Notes: generated by a model not told the origin, from the sequence alone. A DNA stretch of 64,000 nucleotides from JAFGRR01 sp964563855 (GCA_964563855.1 CAZLYU010000011.1:10146-74145), one strand, 5' to 3'. Positions 43,171 through 51,802 are shown, numbered from the stretch's first letter. Numbers and translations are program-made.

Positions 43171-43578
43171 CTATTCGACGGCTTCGGAGCGGGTTTCGAG
43201 CGCGCGGTCGAGGAGTTCGTCGAGTGGGGGATTCGATTCGGGCACGAGTTCCAAGGTCGGGACGGTGCGGACATCCTGAATCGTCGCGGGGATGAACGCT
43301 TCGGTGATTAGGTCGAACGGGGGGAGCTGCCACCAAGGCGGGTTTACGCGGTAGCTGGTCTGCAGCGTCTCGTAGCCGTCTTTGCGCACGATGATGTCGT
43401 AGTCGCCGTACCAGAGAAACGAGACGTGGGTGGGGGTGGTTTCGGGCAGTTGCTGGTCGTTGAGAAACACGGTCGCGCCGGCGGGCCGCGTTTCGATCTC
43501 GATGATTCGCTCGACGCAGCCGCTCAGTAGCGGCGTGAGCAGCACGACCAACCACGATGACAGGGCGAATCTGCTCAT
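43171..43578 (-). CDS. PEGA-domain lipoprotein
   Basis: A 135-residue lipoprotein. The signal segment SSWLVVLLTPLLSGC has the lipobox LLSGC. The mature part starts with a PEGA domain: IEIETRPAGATVFLNDQQL, then the 'YDIIVRKDGYETL' strand. The PEGA sequence itself is relaxed here (RPAGA). The C-terminal part (RTVPTLELVPESNPP) is extended and then helical. Such lipoproteins are common in planctomycetes and bind unknown ligands in the envelope. The ATG at 43578 overlaps the stop of the YfcE-like gene upstream (ATGA, 43575-43578), so the two are coupled, although no functional link is obvious. Confidence 0.75.
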   Translation of the reverse strand: MSRFALSSWLVVLLTPLLSGCVERIIEIETRPAGATVFLNDQQLPETTPTHVSFLWYGDYDIIVRKDGYETLQTSYRVNPPWWQLPPFDLITEAFIPATIQDVRTVPTLELVPESNPPLDELLDRALETRSEAVE

Positions 43579-44054
43579 GCGGGAATCTCGAAGACCTCGG
43601 GCGTCAGCGTATCTAGATCCAGAAAGGCCGCCGTGCACGACCCGGTGACCCACCCGCAGCATTCGCCGGGGTTGAGCAGCAGCTTATCGTTGCGGCGCTC
43701 GGTGACAATCTGGTGGGTATGGCCGGTGATGACGACCTCGGCGGCGTCGATGTCGCTGGCCGCACACCAGTCGATGAAGTGATGCATCAGAATGCGTCTT
43801 CCGCCGAGCTCGATGGTGAGCGGTCCGTCTGCGATTTGCGGCAGGGTGAGTTTGAGGCCCTGGCGTTCGCCGTCGTTGTTCCCATAAACGACATGCACGT
43901 TGCCGGGGTATTCGGCCAGGAGCTTCGCAGCGAAGGGGGCGATGACGTCGCCGGCGTGGAGCAGCGTGTCGACGCGTTCGGCTTGAAAGCGTTCGAGCGC
44001 GGCACTGAGGGCTGGGAGGCGGTCGTGGCTGTCTGCGATCACACCGATGCGCAA
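43575..44054 (-). CDS. YfcE/MJ0936-type metallophosphoesterase
   Basis: A 159-residue calcineurin-like phosphodiesterase. The dinuclear metal site is complete: D-x-H in IADSHDRL, GD in LHAGDVIAP, GNND in VVYGNNDGE, a His in ILMHHF and GHTH in VITGHTHQI. The compact size matches the YfcE family, which hydrolyses phosphodiesters with unknown physiological substrates. The start is a TTG at 44054: GGAGGTG lies eight bases upstream and no ATG or GTG fits. Its stop overlaps the start of the PEGA lipoprotein gene. Confidence 0.88.
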   Translation of the reverse strand: MRIGVIADSHDRLPALSAALERFQAERVDTLLHAGDVIAPFAAKLLAEYPGNVHVVYGNNDGERQGLKLTLPQIADGPLTIELGGRRILMHHFIDWCAASDIDAAEVVITGHTHQIVTERRNDKLLLNPGECCGWVTGSCTAAFLDLDTLTPEVFEIPA

Positions 44055-44156
44055 GGGGCTACACCTCCGATTCGGACCTTAGTGCAGTCTAACCCGAGGC
44101 TGTCCGATAGTCACCTGAAGCAGCGTTGAAGGCCCAATTGACCGTGACGAGACGCC

Positions 44157-45023
44157 ATGCCTGTCGCCGGCTCGACCATTTCGGTAACGTCTCCCGCGAA
44201 AGCGGTTGTGTGTTGTGAGCCGTTGCGTGCTGACGGGCAGCGTGCGCTCGAGACGTTCGCGAGACAGCAGGCGGGTCTCTACGCGAGTGAGGGGTGGCGT
44301 GCACTGCTGGCCTGCATGGGTGTCACGACCCAGACGCTGGTGGCGCGGCGTGGGGACAAACTGGTCGCCGCGATCGACATCGGCTGGCAGCAGGACGACC
44401 TCGGGCCGCTGGTCATCTCGCTGCCGCACACGCCGCACAGCCCGGTTCTGTCGAGCGATCGCGCCGCTGAGCACATTTTGCGATGTTATGTTTCGAATTG
44501 GGCCCGTCTGCAGACGGGGCGTGATGGGTGCGTGCGGACGTTTCGCACGGTCCCACTTGATTTGCCTTCGCCCCCCTACTGGCTGCGAACGTCGGCGACA
44601 ACGCTGCGGCGTTATGCGGCGTCGCGGCTGTCGCAGACGGTGTGCAGTCCGGCGGCGTGGTCGCACGCGTTGGTTGGGGGTGAGCAGCGGACGGCGGGGC
44701 TCGATGCGCTGCTGCGTTTCGCTGCGACGCACCATCACCCGCGGCGAAGCGTGGCGCGCGACAGCGTGGAGCGACGATTGGGTGCGGCGGTCTGGATCAA
44801 GTTTGGCGCGATCGCTCACGTATTGGCGCTCTCGGTCGACGTGGGGCACGGGTGGCCGCATGTGTTGCACGCAGTGGCCGAGGATGCGCTGCAAGCGGGC
44901 GCTCAGGTCATCGATCTGCGTTTGCCGGACACGCTCGACATGAACGTGCAAGCTTTGCTGCACATGCCGGACGTGTCGATCGCGACCGTGGCGCCGCTCT
45001 CTCCCGGCGACTGGTTCTTCTAG
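44157..45023 (+). CDS. Hypothetical protein, possibly GNAT/FemAB-like
   Basis: A 288-residue protein I do not recognise. The segment LVARRGDKLVAAIDIGWQQDDLGPLVISLP looks like paired strands of a GNAT or FemAB-type acyltransferase core ('a.....g.lva......'). The C-terminal half contains ALSVDVGHGWPHVLHAVAEDALQAGAQVIDLRLPD, an alternating strand-helix-strand pattern. There is no signal peptide or membrane segment. The ATG at 44157 is the first start; the ribosome site is weak. It diverges from the YfcE gene and is followed by a 400-base gap. Coding support comes from length and composition only. Confidence 0.5.
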   Translation: MPVAGSTISVTSPAKAVVCCEPLRADGQRALETFARQQAGLYASEGWRALLACMGVTTQTLVARRGDKLVAAIDIGWQQDDLGPLVISLPHTPHSPVLSSDRAAEHILRCYVSNWARLQTGRDGCVRTFRTVPLDLPSPPYWLRTSATTLRRYAASRLSQTVCSPAAWSHALVGGEQRTAGLDALLRFAATHHHPRRSVARDSVERRLGAAVWIKFGAIAHVLALSVDVGHGWPHVLHAVAEDALQAGAQVIDLRLPDTLDMNVQALLHMPDVSIATVAPLSPGDWFF

Positions 45024-45440
45024 GCTCAGGCGCGCGACTTCGAAGATCGGACGGCTCGCTCCCGCCTTATGCGGACGAACGCGCAGCTCTTGCCGCTGAC
45101 TCGGACACACGACTGAGCGGGACTGTTCGGGCGCGGCGCGCGTCCCAGTTGATTCATCCATTATCCCCACTCGGTCGCGAGCGTGTTCTGACGCTCGCGA
45201 CGATTTCGCCTCACGCCGCTAACAACCGCTGCGTCTCGATCTGATGCGAGATATGCGCAGACGTGTGAATTGGGCGTGCGCCGCGGACTGAAACATTGTT
45301 GCTCGGCGGACGGTGCGGGCGGCGGTGCGCTGCGCTGGTGCGAAGCGGCGGCGTGTTCGCGCACATCGAGCGCGGTTGAAGCTCGGGGGATCGCGAGACG
45401 AGAAAGCTTGGGCGAGAACGCCTCACACTGAGGAACAGAC
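45024..45440 (+). other. Intergenic region with one strong hairpin
   Basis: These 417 bases hold no supported gene. A strong 11-base-pair hairpin, GTCGCGAGCGT with a six-base loop GTTCTG and then ACGCTCGCGAC, lies at 45174-45201. It is followed by GATTTCGCC rather than a clear T-run, so it may be a weak terminator of the gene ending at 45023 or a copy of a dispersed palindromic element. The rest should contain the promoter of the PilZ gene set. Confidence 0.4.
45174..45201. repeat. Palindromic hairpin element
   Basis: Perfect 11-base arms (GTCGCGAGCGT / ACGCTCGCGAC) around the loop GTTCTG. It lies about 150 bases past the stop of the gene ending at 45023. It could be a terminator or a REP-like dispersed element; only genome-wide counting would tell. 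Confidence 0.45.
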
Positions 45441-45827
45441 GTGAACGACCCGGCTGCGATTGAGAACGTCTTAACCCGCATTTGTTCAGCGAAGAGCCGT
45501 GTGCTGGTCACGCTTTGCTCGCGCGGCGAACAGCGGACGTTTGCGACGACACTCTTGAAGTTCGGCGCCGGGGACGCCTGGGTGGCGTGTCCCGAAGCGC
45601 GCTCCACGGCGTCCAGCGGGGCGTTAGCGGAGCTGTGGCTACGCTGCGACGACACTGTGATGGTGTTTGATGCGGCAGTCGCGGATGAAAGCTGGGCGCC
45701 CAACGAATCGGATGAATGCTCCACGTTGCGGCTCACCGCACTCACACCGCGCGGCCGCCAGGATGAATGGGCGGCGTCGCAGTCCTCGGACTCGCCACAC
45801 ACGGCGGAGAAGTCATGTTTGAATTAA
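45441..45827 (+). CDS. Small hypothetical protein upstream of PilZ genes, possible YcgR-N-like domain
   Basis: A 128-residue protein starting at GTG 45441. Phrases such as RVLVTLCSRGEQRTFATTLLKFGAGDAWVACP resemble the beta-barrel N-terminal domain that precedes PilZ in flagellar brake proteins, but the match is weak. The C-terminal third is Ser/Asp-rich and seems disordered. Its stop codon lies inside the start of the next PilZ gene (13-base overlap), so the three genes are likely one transcript. I infer a c-di-GMP-related role from context only. Confidence 0.5.
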   Translation: MNDPAAIENVLTRICSAKSRVLVTLCSRGEQRTFATTLLKFGAGDAWVACPEARSTASSGALAELWLRCDDTVMVFDAAVADESWAPNESDECSTLRLTALTPRGRQDEWAASQSSDSPHTAEKSCLN

Positions 45828-46531
45828 CGGGTCGCCAGGCGAACCGGATGATGGGGCACGCGCTGCGCAGCCACGCGTTGCTGCGGTTGGAGCTGCGGAC
45901 GCTCGAAGCGGGAGAAGTCCTGCACGGCGCGATGGCGGGCGAGGAAGGCGATCTGTTGCATGTCGACCTTCCGACTTCGACGCCGCATACGCCGCTGCAT
46001 CTCATGCTGGGGGCGTACTGCGACGCGCAGGTGACGCTGCACGGCACGTTGTACATGTTCACGACGAGCATTCAGGACGTGCTGTCGACGCCGGACACGC
46101 GGCTGGTGATGGCGAAACCGACTTCGGTGTTCGCGGCGAACCGGCGCCGACATGAGCGGCGACAGCTCGAGCGGTTTGCGCAGGTGCGGTTGTGGCCGGC
46201 GTCTTCGGCGACGCCTTACATCGGCGAGCTGCTGAACGTGAGCACGGAGGGGGTCGCGTGTCGGATGATTCGCGGCGAGCTGGACGAATTGTTGCTGGTT
46301 GGCGACGAGGCGCGGGTTCACTTCGAGTTGCCCGGATGCGATGAAGACTTTGAGGCGCCGGTGCTGATTTGCAACAAGTCCGGCACAGCGGACGGGACGC
46401 AGATGACCGTCGGGCTGGAGTTCAACCTGTTGCGGGCGGGCCCCGAGACGCACGCGATCATCGATCGCCTGCGGACCGCGCTGTGCCACCTGACCTTTCA
46501 AGACCTCGAAACGGATGGGGAGTCGATATGA
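45815..46531 (+). CDS. PilZ-domain protein (c-di-GMP receptor-like), first of a pair
   Basis: A 238-residue protein with a YcgR-like arrangement: an N-terminal barrel (to about residue 105) and a C-terminal PilZ domain. The PilZ c-di-GMP motif is RRHERRQLERFAQVRL (an RxxxR at about 111-120), followed by LNVSTEGVACRM, the D/NxSxxG turn. GGAG lies ahead of the ATG at 45815. Such proteins bind c-di-GMP and slow flagella or regulate polysaccharide. The stop overlaps the next gene (ATGA, 46528-46531), so the two PilZ proteins are made together. The first receptor residue of the turn is Asn rather than Asp. Confidence 0.8.
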   Translation: MFELTGRQANRMMGHALRSHALLRLELRTLEAGEVLHGAMAGEEGDLLHVDLPTSTPHTPLHLMLGAYCDAQVTLHGTLYMFTTSIQDVLSTPDTRLVMAKPTSVFAANRRRHERRQLERFAQVRLWPASSATPYIGELLNVSTEGVACRMIRGELDELLLVGDEARVHFELPGCDEDFEAPVLICNKSGTADGTQMTVGLEFNLLRAGPETHAIIDRLRTALCHLTFQDLETDGESI

Positions 46532-47328
46532 GACCCCGACGCGTGATAGCGCCCGTGGAAGCGACGACGATGTTCGATCAGGCGGTGCGTGAAAACGCCA
46601 TCGCGGTGGTCAGTGTGCAGGATGGCGACGATTGGTCGACGATGAAGAGCCGCTTTTTGGAGCGTGATGGTGGACGTCGCTTCTTCGTGCTCGACTATGC
46701 GGCGCAAGCTGCGGAGGTGCTGCCGAGCCTGACGCCGGGTCAGTACGTTGGGGTGAGCTTCCGACACCGCAGCCGCAAGATCATGTTTTCGACGGTGGTG
46801 GAGGCGAAGGGTCGGTACGCGCTGGAAGGTCGCGATCCGTTGCCGGCGATTCGCTATCGCTGGCCGCAATCGATCACTGAACTTCAACGACGTGCTTACT
46901 ATCGCACGCGCGCGCCGAGCGGTGTGACGCTGCCGGTGAGCATGTGGGAAGGCGGCGTGAGTCATCGCGTGAGCGCGCAATCGGCGCCGCTCAGCATCGT
47001 CAGCGGTGCGGTGATCGACATTTCGTGCGGCGGCTGTCTGATCGGCTGCGGCATGGCGTCTGCTCCGACGTGGGCGGAAGGCGCGACGCTGGGCGCGGAA
47101 CTGACGCTGAATGACGGACGGGCGCCGATCGTGGTGAACGCCAACTACCGCGGCGCCCGGCATGACGAGACCGGACAGCTCTGCATCGCACTGCAGTTCG
47201 TAGGACTCGAGTTCAATGCGGACGGGCGCGCCGCGCTGCAACGGCTGACGACGGCCGTGCAAAAGCTGCACCGGCTGACGAGCGTGTCGAATACTTCAGA
47301 GCGCGGCAGCGAGCCGCCGAGTTTCTAG
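46528..47328 (+). CDS. YcgR-like flagellar brake/PilZ-domain protein, second of a pair
   Basis: A 266-residue protein. The N-terminal YcgR-type domain includes KSRFLERDGGRRFFVLDYA and SLTPGQYVGVSFRHRSRKIMF. The C-terminal PilZ domain has the complete motif LQRRAYYRTRAPSG (RRxxxR) and VIDISCGGCLIG (DxSxxG), so c-di-GMP binding is well supported. It is similar in layout to the previous gene and overlaps it by four bases. Together with the small protein at 45441 they form a c-di-GMP response set. No flagellar gene is near, so the output could be polysaccharide export or motility. Confidence 0.85.
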   Translation: MRPRRVIAPVEATTMFDQAVRENAIAVVSVQDGDDWSTMKSRFLERDGGRRFFVLDYAAQAAEVLPSLTPGQYVGVSFRHRSRKIMFSTVVEAKGRYALEGRDPLPAIRYRWPQSITELQRRAYYRTRAPSGVTLPVSMWEGGVSHRVSAQSAPLSIVSGAVIDISCGGCLIGCGMASAPTWAEGATLGAELTLNDGRAPIVVNANYRGARHDETGQLCIALQFVGLEFNADGRAALQRLTTAVQKLHRLTSVSNTSERGSEPPSF

Positions 47329-47339
47329 GCGCTGCTTGA

Positions 47340-48140
47340 TCAGCGGAGCGTTGTCCACTCGCGGCTGCAATACTTGACGCGGCGGATCAAAGCGTCAGCG
47401 CGTTGCGGCGCGGTCCATTCGGCGGGCCGGGGTTGGAGCTGCATGCGTTCGGCGAGCGCCGCGACAAAGATGTCGATCAACTGCGGGGCCAGCATGTCGC
47501 CGTGTCGTTCGCGATGAACCTCTTGAGCGAGCAGCGCGGCGCCGGGGTGGGCGGCGAAACGTCGACCAAGAATCACCGACCCATGCTGCAACACGCGTCC
47601 GTCGAAGCGTGCGCCACGCGCGGTGCGCGGCAATCGCCGCTGCGCGCTGCCGACCAGCTTGGCGCCGTCGAGCAGGAGGTCGCCGCGGCCAGGATTTTGG
47701 AAGCAGAAGAAGGGGCCGGAGCGCGGCGATGGCAGCGGCAACTCGGGCGGCGCGACGTCGATGCGGAAGCCCGCGCCGCTGAGCGCGGCGGCCCAGGCGT
47801 CGTGTGCGATCTGATAGAGCGCTTCGGGGCCGCGTTGTGCTTCCGGGCGGTTTGGGTCGACGACGATGCTGTAGGTGATCTCGTCGTCGTGCAGGATGGC
47901 GCCGCCGCCCGTTGCTCGTCGCACGACAGGAAGGGCCTGGACCTCGGGGGGCTGCTCGCCGACCACGGCGTAGCGTTGAAAGTAACCGAGACTGAGTGTT
48001 GGAACGCGCCAGGCGTAGACCCGGAGGACGGCGGGACTCGCGGTCGGGTCGTGGAGCAACACCTCGTCGCGGGCCATGTTGTCGGGGCCGTCGAGCGGCG
48101 GGTCTCGAAGGACGTGCAAGGTGTCTGATGCTTCGCTCAT
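47340..48140 (-). CDS. Lipoate-protein ligase A family (LplA/LipM-type)
   Basis: A 266-residue biotin/lipoate ligase-fold protein. The signature VVRRATGGGAILHDDEITYS (RRxTGGGxxxH) binds the acyl-adenylate or acyl group, and DGAKLVGSAQRR holds the catalytic Lys. It attaches lipoate or octanoate to lipoyl domains of 2-oxoacid dehydrogenases and GcvH. Whether it is a ligase using free lipoate (LplA) or an octanoyltransferase (LipM) is not clear from sequence. The protein lacks the LplA C-terminal accessory domain, which fits LipM or a short ligase. The ATG at 48140 overlaps the stop of hemW (ATGA). Confidence 0.85.
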   Translation of the reverse strand: MSEASDTLHVLRDPPLDGPDNMARDEVLLHDPTASPAVLRVYAWRVPTLSLGYFQRYAVVGEQPPEVQALPVVRRATGGGAILHDDEITYSIVVDPNRPEAQRGPEALYQIAHDAWAAALSGAGFRIDVAPPELPLPSPRSGPFFCFQNPGRGDLLLDGAKLVGSAQRRLPRTARGARFDGRVLQHGSVILGRRFAAHPGAALLAQEVHRERHGDMLAPQLIDIFVAALAERMQLQPRPAEWTAPQRADALIRRVKYCSREWTTLR

Positions 48141-49315
48141 AGGAAGTCTCGCATCACGCGATTCGCCAGCGGTCGCCCGCGGTCGGTGAGTCGTACGCCG
48201 AACGGATCCACGGCGAGCCAGCCGTGTTCGACGTGGGGCGCGATGACATCGCGGAAGACCTCGGCCGGGTCTGCAGCGAAGCGTTGCTTGAAACGGGCGC
48301 GTTCGACGCCGGCGACGAGTCGCAGGCCGAGCATCATGGTTTCGCGCATCGATGCTTCGCGATCAAGCCGCTCCTCCTCAGCAACCGCGTCTCGTCCAGA
48401 TTCGACGGCGGAAACGTAGGCCGCGTTATCGGAGATGTTTTTGTAGCGACGACCGGCGACATATCCGGCGGCGGAGGGGCCGACGCCGACGTACGACTCG
48501 TTGCGCCAGTAGACCAGGTTGTGGCGGCAGGCGGCGCCCGGTCGGGCGAAGTTGGAGATTTCGTATTGCGGCAAGCCGGCGTCGTCGGCGGCGGCGATGG
48601 TGGCGGTGTACATGTCGGCTTCGATGTCGTGATCACACGCTTCAATCGACCCTGCCTCCAACTGGTCGTACATGCGCGTGCCGGGCTCGTAGGTCAGACC
48701 GTAGCACGAGAGGTGCTCGGTTCCGAGTGCGAGCGCGGTCTGCAGCGATTGTCGCCACTGGTGCAGTTGCTGGCCCGGAGCGCCGAAGATGAGATCGACG
48801 CTCTGACGCTGGATGCCGACCGCCGAGCAGATGGCGAGCGTTTCAGCGACTTGCTGAGGCGTGTGGCGTCGATCGAGCACGCGCAGCACCCCCGAGTCGA
48901 ACGACTGCGCCCCGACGCTGACGCGGTTCACGCCGGCGGCGCGCATGGCTTCAGCGACCTGTGTGGTGACGGTGGCGGGGTTGGCCTCGACGGTGAACTC
49001 GAAATCCGGGGCGTCGGTCGCGGCGTTTGCTGCACAGTCACGCAGCAGCGCGTACAGCGTGTCTGGCGGGAGGATGGTTGGTGTGCCGCCGCCGACGAAG
49101 ATCGTGCGTGGCTGCAAATGTGTGCGATCGCGGTGGCGGCGTAACTCGGTTTGCAGTGCGGCCGTAAGGCGTCGCGCCCCGCGCTCGGTATAGACCTCTT
49201 TGTGAAAGTCGCAGTATCCGCACAGCGTCCGGCAGAACGGAACGTGGACGTAGAGGGCGTAGACACCGTCGTCAGGCAGCGTCACAATCTTGCTCTCCGC
49301 GGCGGACGGCGCCAT
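48137..49315 (-). CDS. hemW: Radical SAM protein HemW (heme chaperone)
   Basis: A 392-residue radical SAM protein. The [4Fe-4S] motif is VPFCRTLCGYCDFHKE (CxxxCxxC plus the extra F). TIFVGGGTPTILPP and EFTVEANPATVT follow, and SVDLIFGAPGQ and ACRHNLVYWRNESYVGVGPSAAGY are HemW signatures. HemW lacks the HemN catalytic residues and inserts heme into respiratory enzymes rather than oxidising coproporphyrinogen. The ATG at 49315 gives the family length. It is the upstream gene of a coupled pair with the lipoate ligase, and is divergent from the FHA gene. Confidence 0.92.
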   Translation of the reverse strand: MAPSAAESKIVTLPDDGVYALYVHVPFCRTLCGYCDFHKEVYTERGARRLTAALQTELRRHRDRTHLQPRTIFVGGGTPTILPPDTLYALLRDCAANAATDAPDFEFTVEANPATVTTQVAEAMRAAGVNRVSVGAQSFDSGVLRVLDRRHTPQQVAETLAICSAVGIQRQSVDLIFGAPGQQLHQWRQSLQTALALGTEHLSCYGLTYEPGTRMYDQLEAGSIEACDHDIEADMYTATIAAADDAGLPQYEISNFARPGAACRHNLVYWRNESYVGVGPSAAGYVAGRRYKNISDNAAYVSAVESGRDAVAEEERLDREASMRETMMLGLRLVAGVERARFKQRFAADPAEVFRDVIAPHVEHGWLAVDPFGVRLTDRGRPLANRVMRDFL

Positions 49316-49415
49316 GGGTGCGCTCGGCTGTAGAGCATAGTCGACGGCGAGCGGGGCCGTCGGCGGCCGGGTGAGAGTGTGAAGCGGGTAGTTGCGTCAA
49401 CAGACGAGGCGCCTC

Positions 49416-50054
49416 GTGAACGACGTAAGACTGGTGATGTTCAAAGATGAAGAGCGGCGCGATTTCACGCTCGAACCCGGCTCCACGGTTATCGGCCGGC
49501 GCCACGATTGTGATCTTCGCGTGCAGACCGCGGACGTCTCGCGCCAGCACTGCGAGATTGTGAACGGTCCGAACGGCGTGACCGTGCGTGACCTCGAGTC
49601 TTCAAACGGGACGTTTGTGAATGGCGGGCAGGTGAGCGAACACGAGCTCGAAGCCGGCGATCGGCTGCGAGTGGGTCCGGCGATTTTTGTGGTGCAGATT
49701 GACGGCGTTCCGGAGACGATTTCGCCGCAAGACACGGCGGTCGACCTCGTTGACTTGGGATCTTCCGAGGGGCTCACACACGTCACGCCAACGACGCCGG
49801 CGCCGGAGGTGTCGCAGAAGCGGTCCGGCGGGTCGAGCGCGGCGAGTGAGGAGGAGCCGACCGAAGCGGTTGCTCCGGAGCCGGCGTCGGCGGGCAAGCA
49901 GGCCGATGCGGATGATGACGACATGATCGACCTCGGGGAGTTGCTGCCGGAAGACGATGAGGAAGACGGCGAGATTACGCTTACCGAAGACGACCTCTTT
50001 GATCTGAGCGACGAAGACCTCGATTCCGGGGGTGGCGGAGATAAGAAGAAGTAA
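49416..50054 (+). CDS. FHA-domain protein with acidic tail
   Basis: A 212-residue protein. An FHA domain covers about residues 7-95: GSTVIGRRHDCDLRVQTADVSRQHCEI (G-R, S-x-x-H) and RDLESSNGTFVNG (N-G). The residues that bind phosphothreonine are all present. The C-terminal half is acidic and low complexity (DADDDDMIDLGELLPEDDEEDG) and ends KKK. The GTG at 49416 has GAGG eight bases upstream; a TTG 24 bases upstream is less likely. It would dock phosphorylated partners of Ser/Thr kinases, common in planctomycetes. The next gene begins directly after its stop codon. Confidence 0.85.
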   Translation: MNDVRLVMFKDEERRDFTLEPGSTVIGRRHDCDLRVQTADVSRQHCEIVNGPNGVTVRDLESSNGTFVNGGQVSEHELEAGDRLRVGPAIFVVQIDGVPETISPQDTAVDLVDLGSSEGLTHVTPTTPAPEVSQKRSGGSSAASEEEPTEAVAPEPASAGKQADADDDDMIDLGELLPEDDEEDGEITLTEDDLFDLSDEDLDSGGGGDKKK

Positions 50055-50765
50055 GTGCCGGGACGAGCCGCCTCATCCCGGCGCCCGCCCACCGGGTCGG
50101 GTTCGCAGCGTTGGCGCCGGCGGATGCTGTGGTCGGCGCTCATCCTGATCGTGCTGGGCGGCGGGGCCGTGGCGGGTGGACTGGCTGCGGCGCTGCGGAC
50201 GCCGACGTGGTTTGAACGTCGCGATGTTGACGCCGCGCGTCTGCCGCAAGACAAGCGCGATCTGACGGCGTTCGTGGACGGTGTGAGCGCGGGGCTGGTC
50301 GGGCGACGTGCGGAAACGCGGGTGCGGGTTGAAGCGGGGCAGCTCAATCGCTGGCTGGCGGCGCGGTCGGAACTTCCGGAGATGATGCAGTTTGACGCCC
50401 TGCCGCTCGAATTTCCGCAGGTGCACTTCCGCGACAACGGCGAGATCACGTTCGCGGGTGAGGCGGAGTTGCGCGGCGGTTGGCGGGCGGTCGTGGCGTT
50501 CGACTTGTTGCCGCGACTGCACGACGACGCGATTGAGCTGGAGGTGGTCGGTGCGAGTGTGGGGGCGCTGCCGCTGCCGGCGGACGCCATCCGCGACGCG
50601 CTGCGTTCTGCGGCGAGCGGACGGCCGGACGTGCAGGTAACGGATCGCGGGTTGCGGCTGCCGCGGCGCGGGGTGTGGCCGAACGGGCGGCAACCCTATC
50701 GGCTGGAGTCGGTGGTCGTGGGGCAAGGCGCGATCGAGCTGGTGCTGCAGCCGCTCAGCCGCTGA
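50055..50765 (+). CDS. Hypothetical single-pass membrane protein
   Basis: A 236-residue protein with a basic N-terminus and one membrane segment (LWSALILIVLGGGAVAGGLAAAL, about residues 25-47). The remainder is probably periplasmic: EAGQLNRWLAARSELPEMM, LEFPQVHFRDNGEITFAGEA and a C-terminal beta-rich section. I recognise no named family with confidence. It starts with GTG at 50055, immediately after the stop of the FHA gene, so the two are translationally coupled and may work together, for example in an envelope signalling complex. Composition is similar to its neighbours. Confidence 0.6.
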   Translation: MPGRAASSRRPPTGSGSQRWRRRMLWSALILIVLGGGAVAGGLAAALRTPTWFERRDVDAARLPQDKRDLTAFVDGVSAGLVGRRAETRVRVEAGQLNRWLAARSELPEMMQFDALPLEFPQVHFRDNGEITFAGEAELRGGWRAVVAFDLLPRLHDDAIELEVVGASVGALPLPADAIRDALRSAASGRPDVQVTDRGLRLPRRGVWPNGRQPYRLESVVVGQGAIELVLQPLSR

Positions 50766-50869
50766 GATTGGGGTTTTCATTGAGCAGCGCCGCGGGGTGC
50801 GCTACACTCAGCTCGCGGGTCGCGAGCGACGCGTTCGAGGTAACTCACCCTTGTAAGGACTCTCAGCAC

Positions 50870-51796
50870 GTGGCGCGTGCCTCAACCAATCGATCGCTGG
50901 GACAGCGCATCGCGACGATCCGGCGCAGCCACTTTGGCGCACGGGGTAAGGCGGCGTTCGCGGAGCGGATTGGCGTGCCGACGGAAGCGTTGGCGCGTTA
51001 CGAGCGCGGCCACATTCCGCCGGGGGACTTGCTCGTGCGGATGTGCGAGTGCACGGGCGAGGATCTGCAATGGTTGCTCACTGGGGCATCATCGCGCGAG
51101 TCGGTGGTGATCAGCGGGGCCCGCGCGCGGCATGGCCGCCTGCTGACGCGTCTGGCCCACACGCTGGATCAGTCGCCGCGATTGGCGACGGCGATCGAGG
51201 CGTTTTTGGACTTGCTCACCGCGAAACCGAGCGAGCCGCCGCGGCAACTCGAGGGCGGATTGACGACGTCGCGCCGTCTGTTGCCGCTGTATACCGCGCG
51301 TGACGCGCCGCGCATGCTGCCGAGCGCGCCCGTTGCGCTTGAAGCGGCGAACGAGTTGGAAGCGGGCTTAAGCGATGTCGCATCGCCAGCCGACGTGTTT
51401 GCACTTCACGATCTGGGGGCGCATGGGCGCTTGGCGCTGACCTCGGAGGTCGCCGCGTATCGCCGACAGGATCGCGCTGGTCGCGAAGGGATTGACCATG
51501 TCGGGCTGGCTGCGGCGTTCCCGGACATGTTCGGGGTTGAGCTCGCGGACGGGGACATGCAGCCGCTCTTCGACGTCGGCGATGTGGCGCTGGCGACGTT
51601 GGCGGTGTTGCCGCGGATCGGTGCTCCCGTTCTGGCCTGCGACGCCGAGAACGGCGTGCGTTGTCGTATATGGCTCGGCGAGCAGGACGAGCACGTGAGC
51701 TTTGGACGGGTCGGGGACCACGGTGTGGAGCAGACGCCGCGCAGCGCGATCTGCTGGGCGCGCGAGGTGTTGTTCCGGCTGCGTCCTGCCGCGTAG
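50870..51796 (+). CDS. XRE-type regulator with degenerate S24-like C-terminal domain
   Basis: A 308-residue regulator. The N-terminal helix-turn-helix includes LGQRIATIRRSHFG, AFAERIGVPTEALARYERG (the XRE recognition helix) and HIPPGDLLVRMCECTGEDLQWLLTG. The C-terminal domain ends with a LexA-like barrel: LADGDMQPLFDVGDVALATLAV in place of the usual GDSMxP, so the catalytic serine of the S24 family is missing. A self-cleaving repressor is thus unlikely, and a ligand- or partner-sensing role is more likely. The GTG at 50870 is preceded by AAGGA at about 12 bases. A DUF362 gene converges on it. Confidence 0.75.
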   Translation: MARASTNRSLGQRIATIRRSHFGARGKAAFAERIGVPTEALARYERGHIPPGDLLVRMCECTGEDLQWLLTGASSRESVVISGARARHGRLLTRLAHTLDQSPRLATAIEAFLDLLTAKPSEPPRQLEGGLTTSRRLLPLYTARDAPRMLPSAPVALEAANELEAGLSDVASPADVFALHDLGAHGRLALTSEVAAYRRQDRAGREGIDHVGLAAAFPDMFGVELADGDMQPLFDVGDVALATLAVLPRIGAPVLACDAENGVRCRIWLGEQDEHVSFGRVGDHGVEQTPRSAICWAREVLFRLRPAA

Positions 51797-51802
51797 CGTG
51801 GC

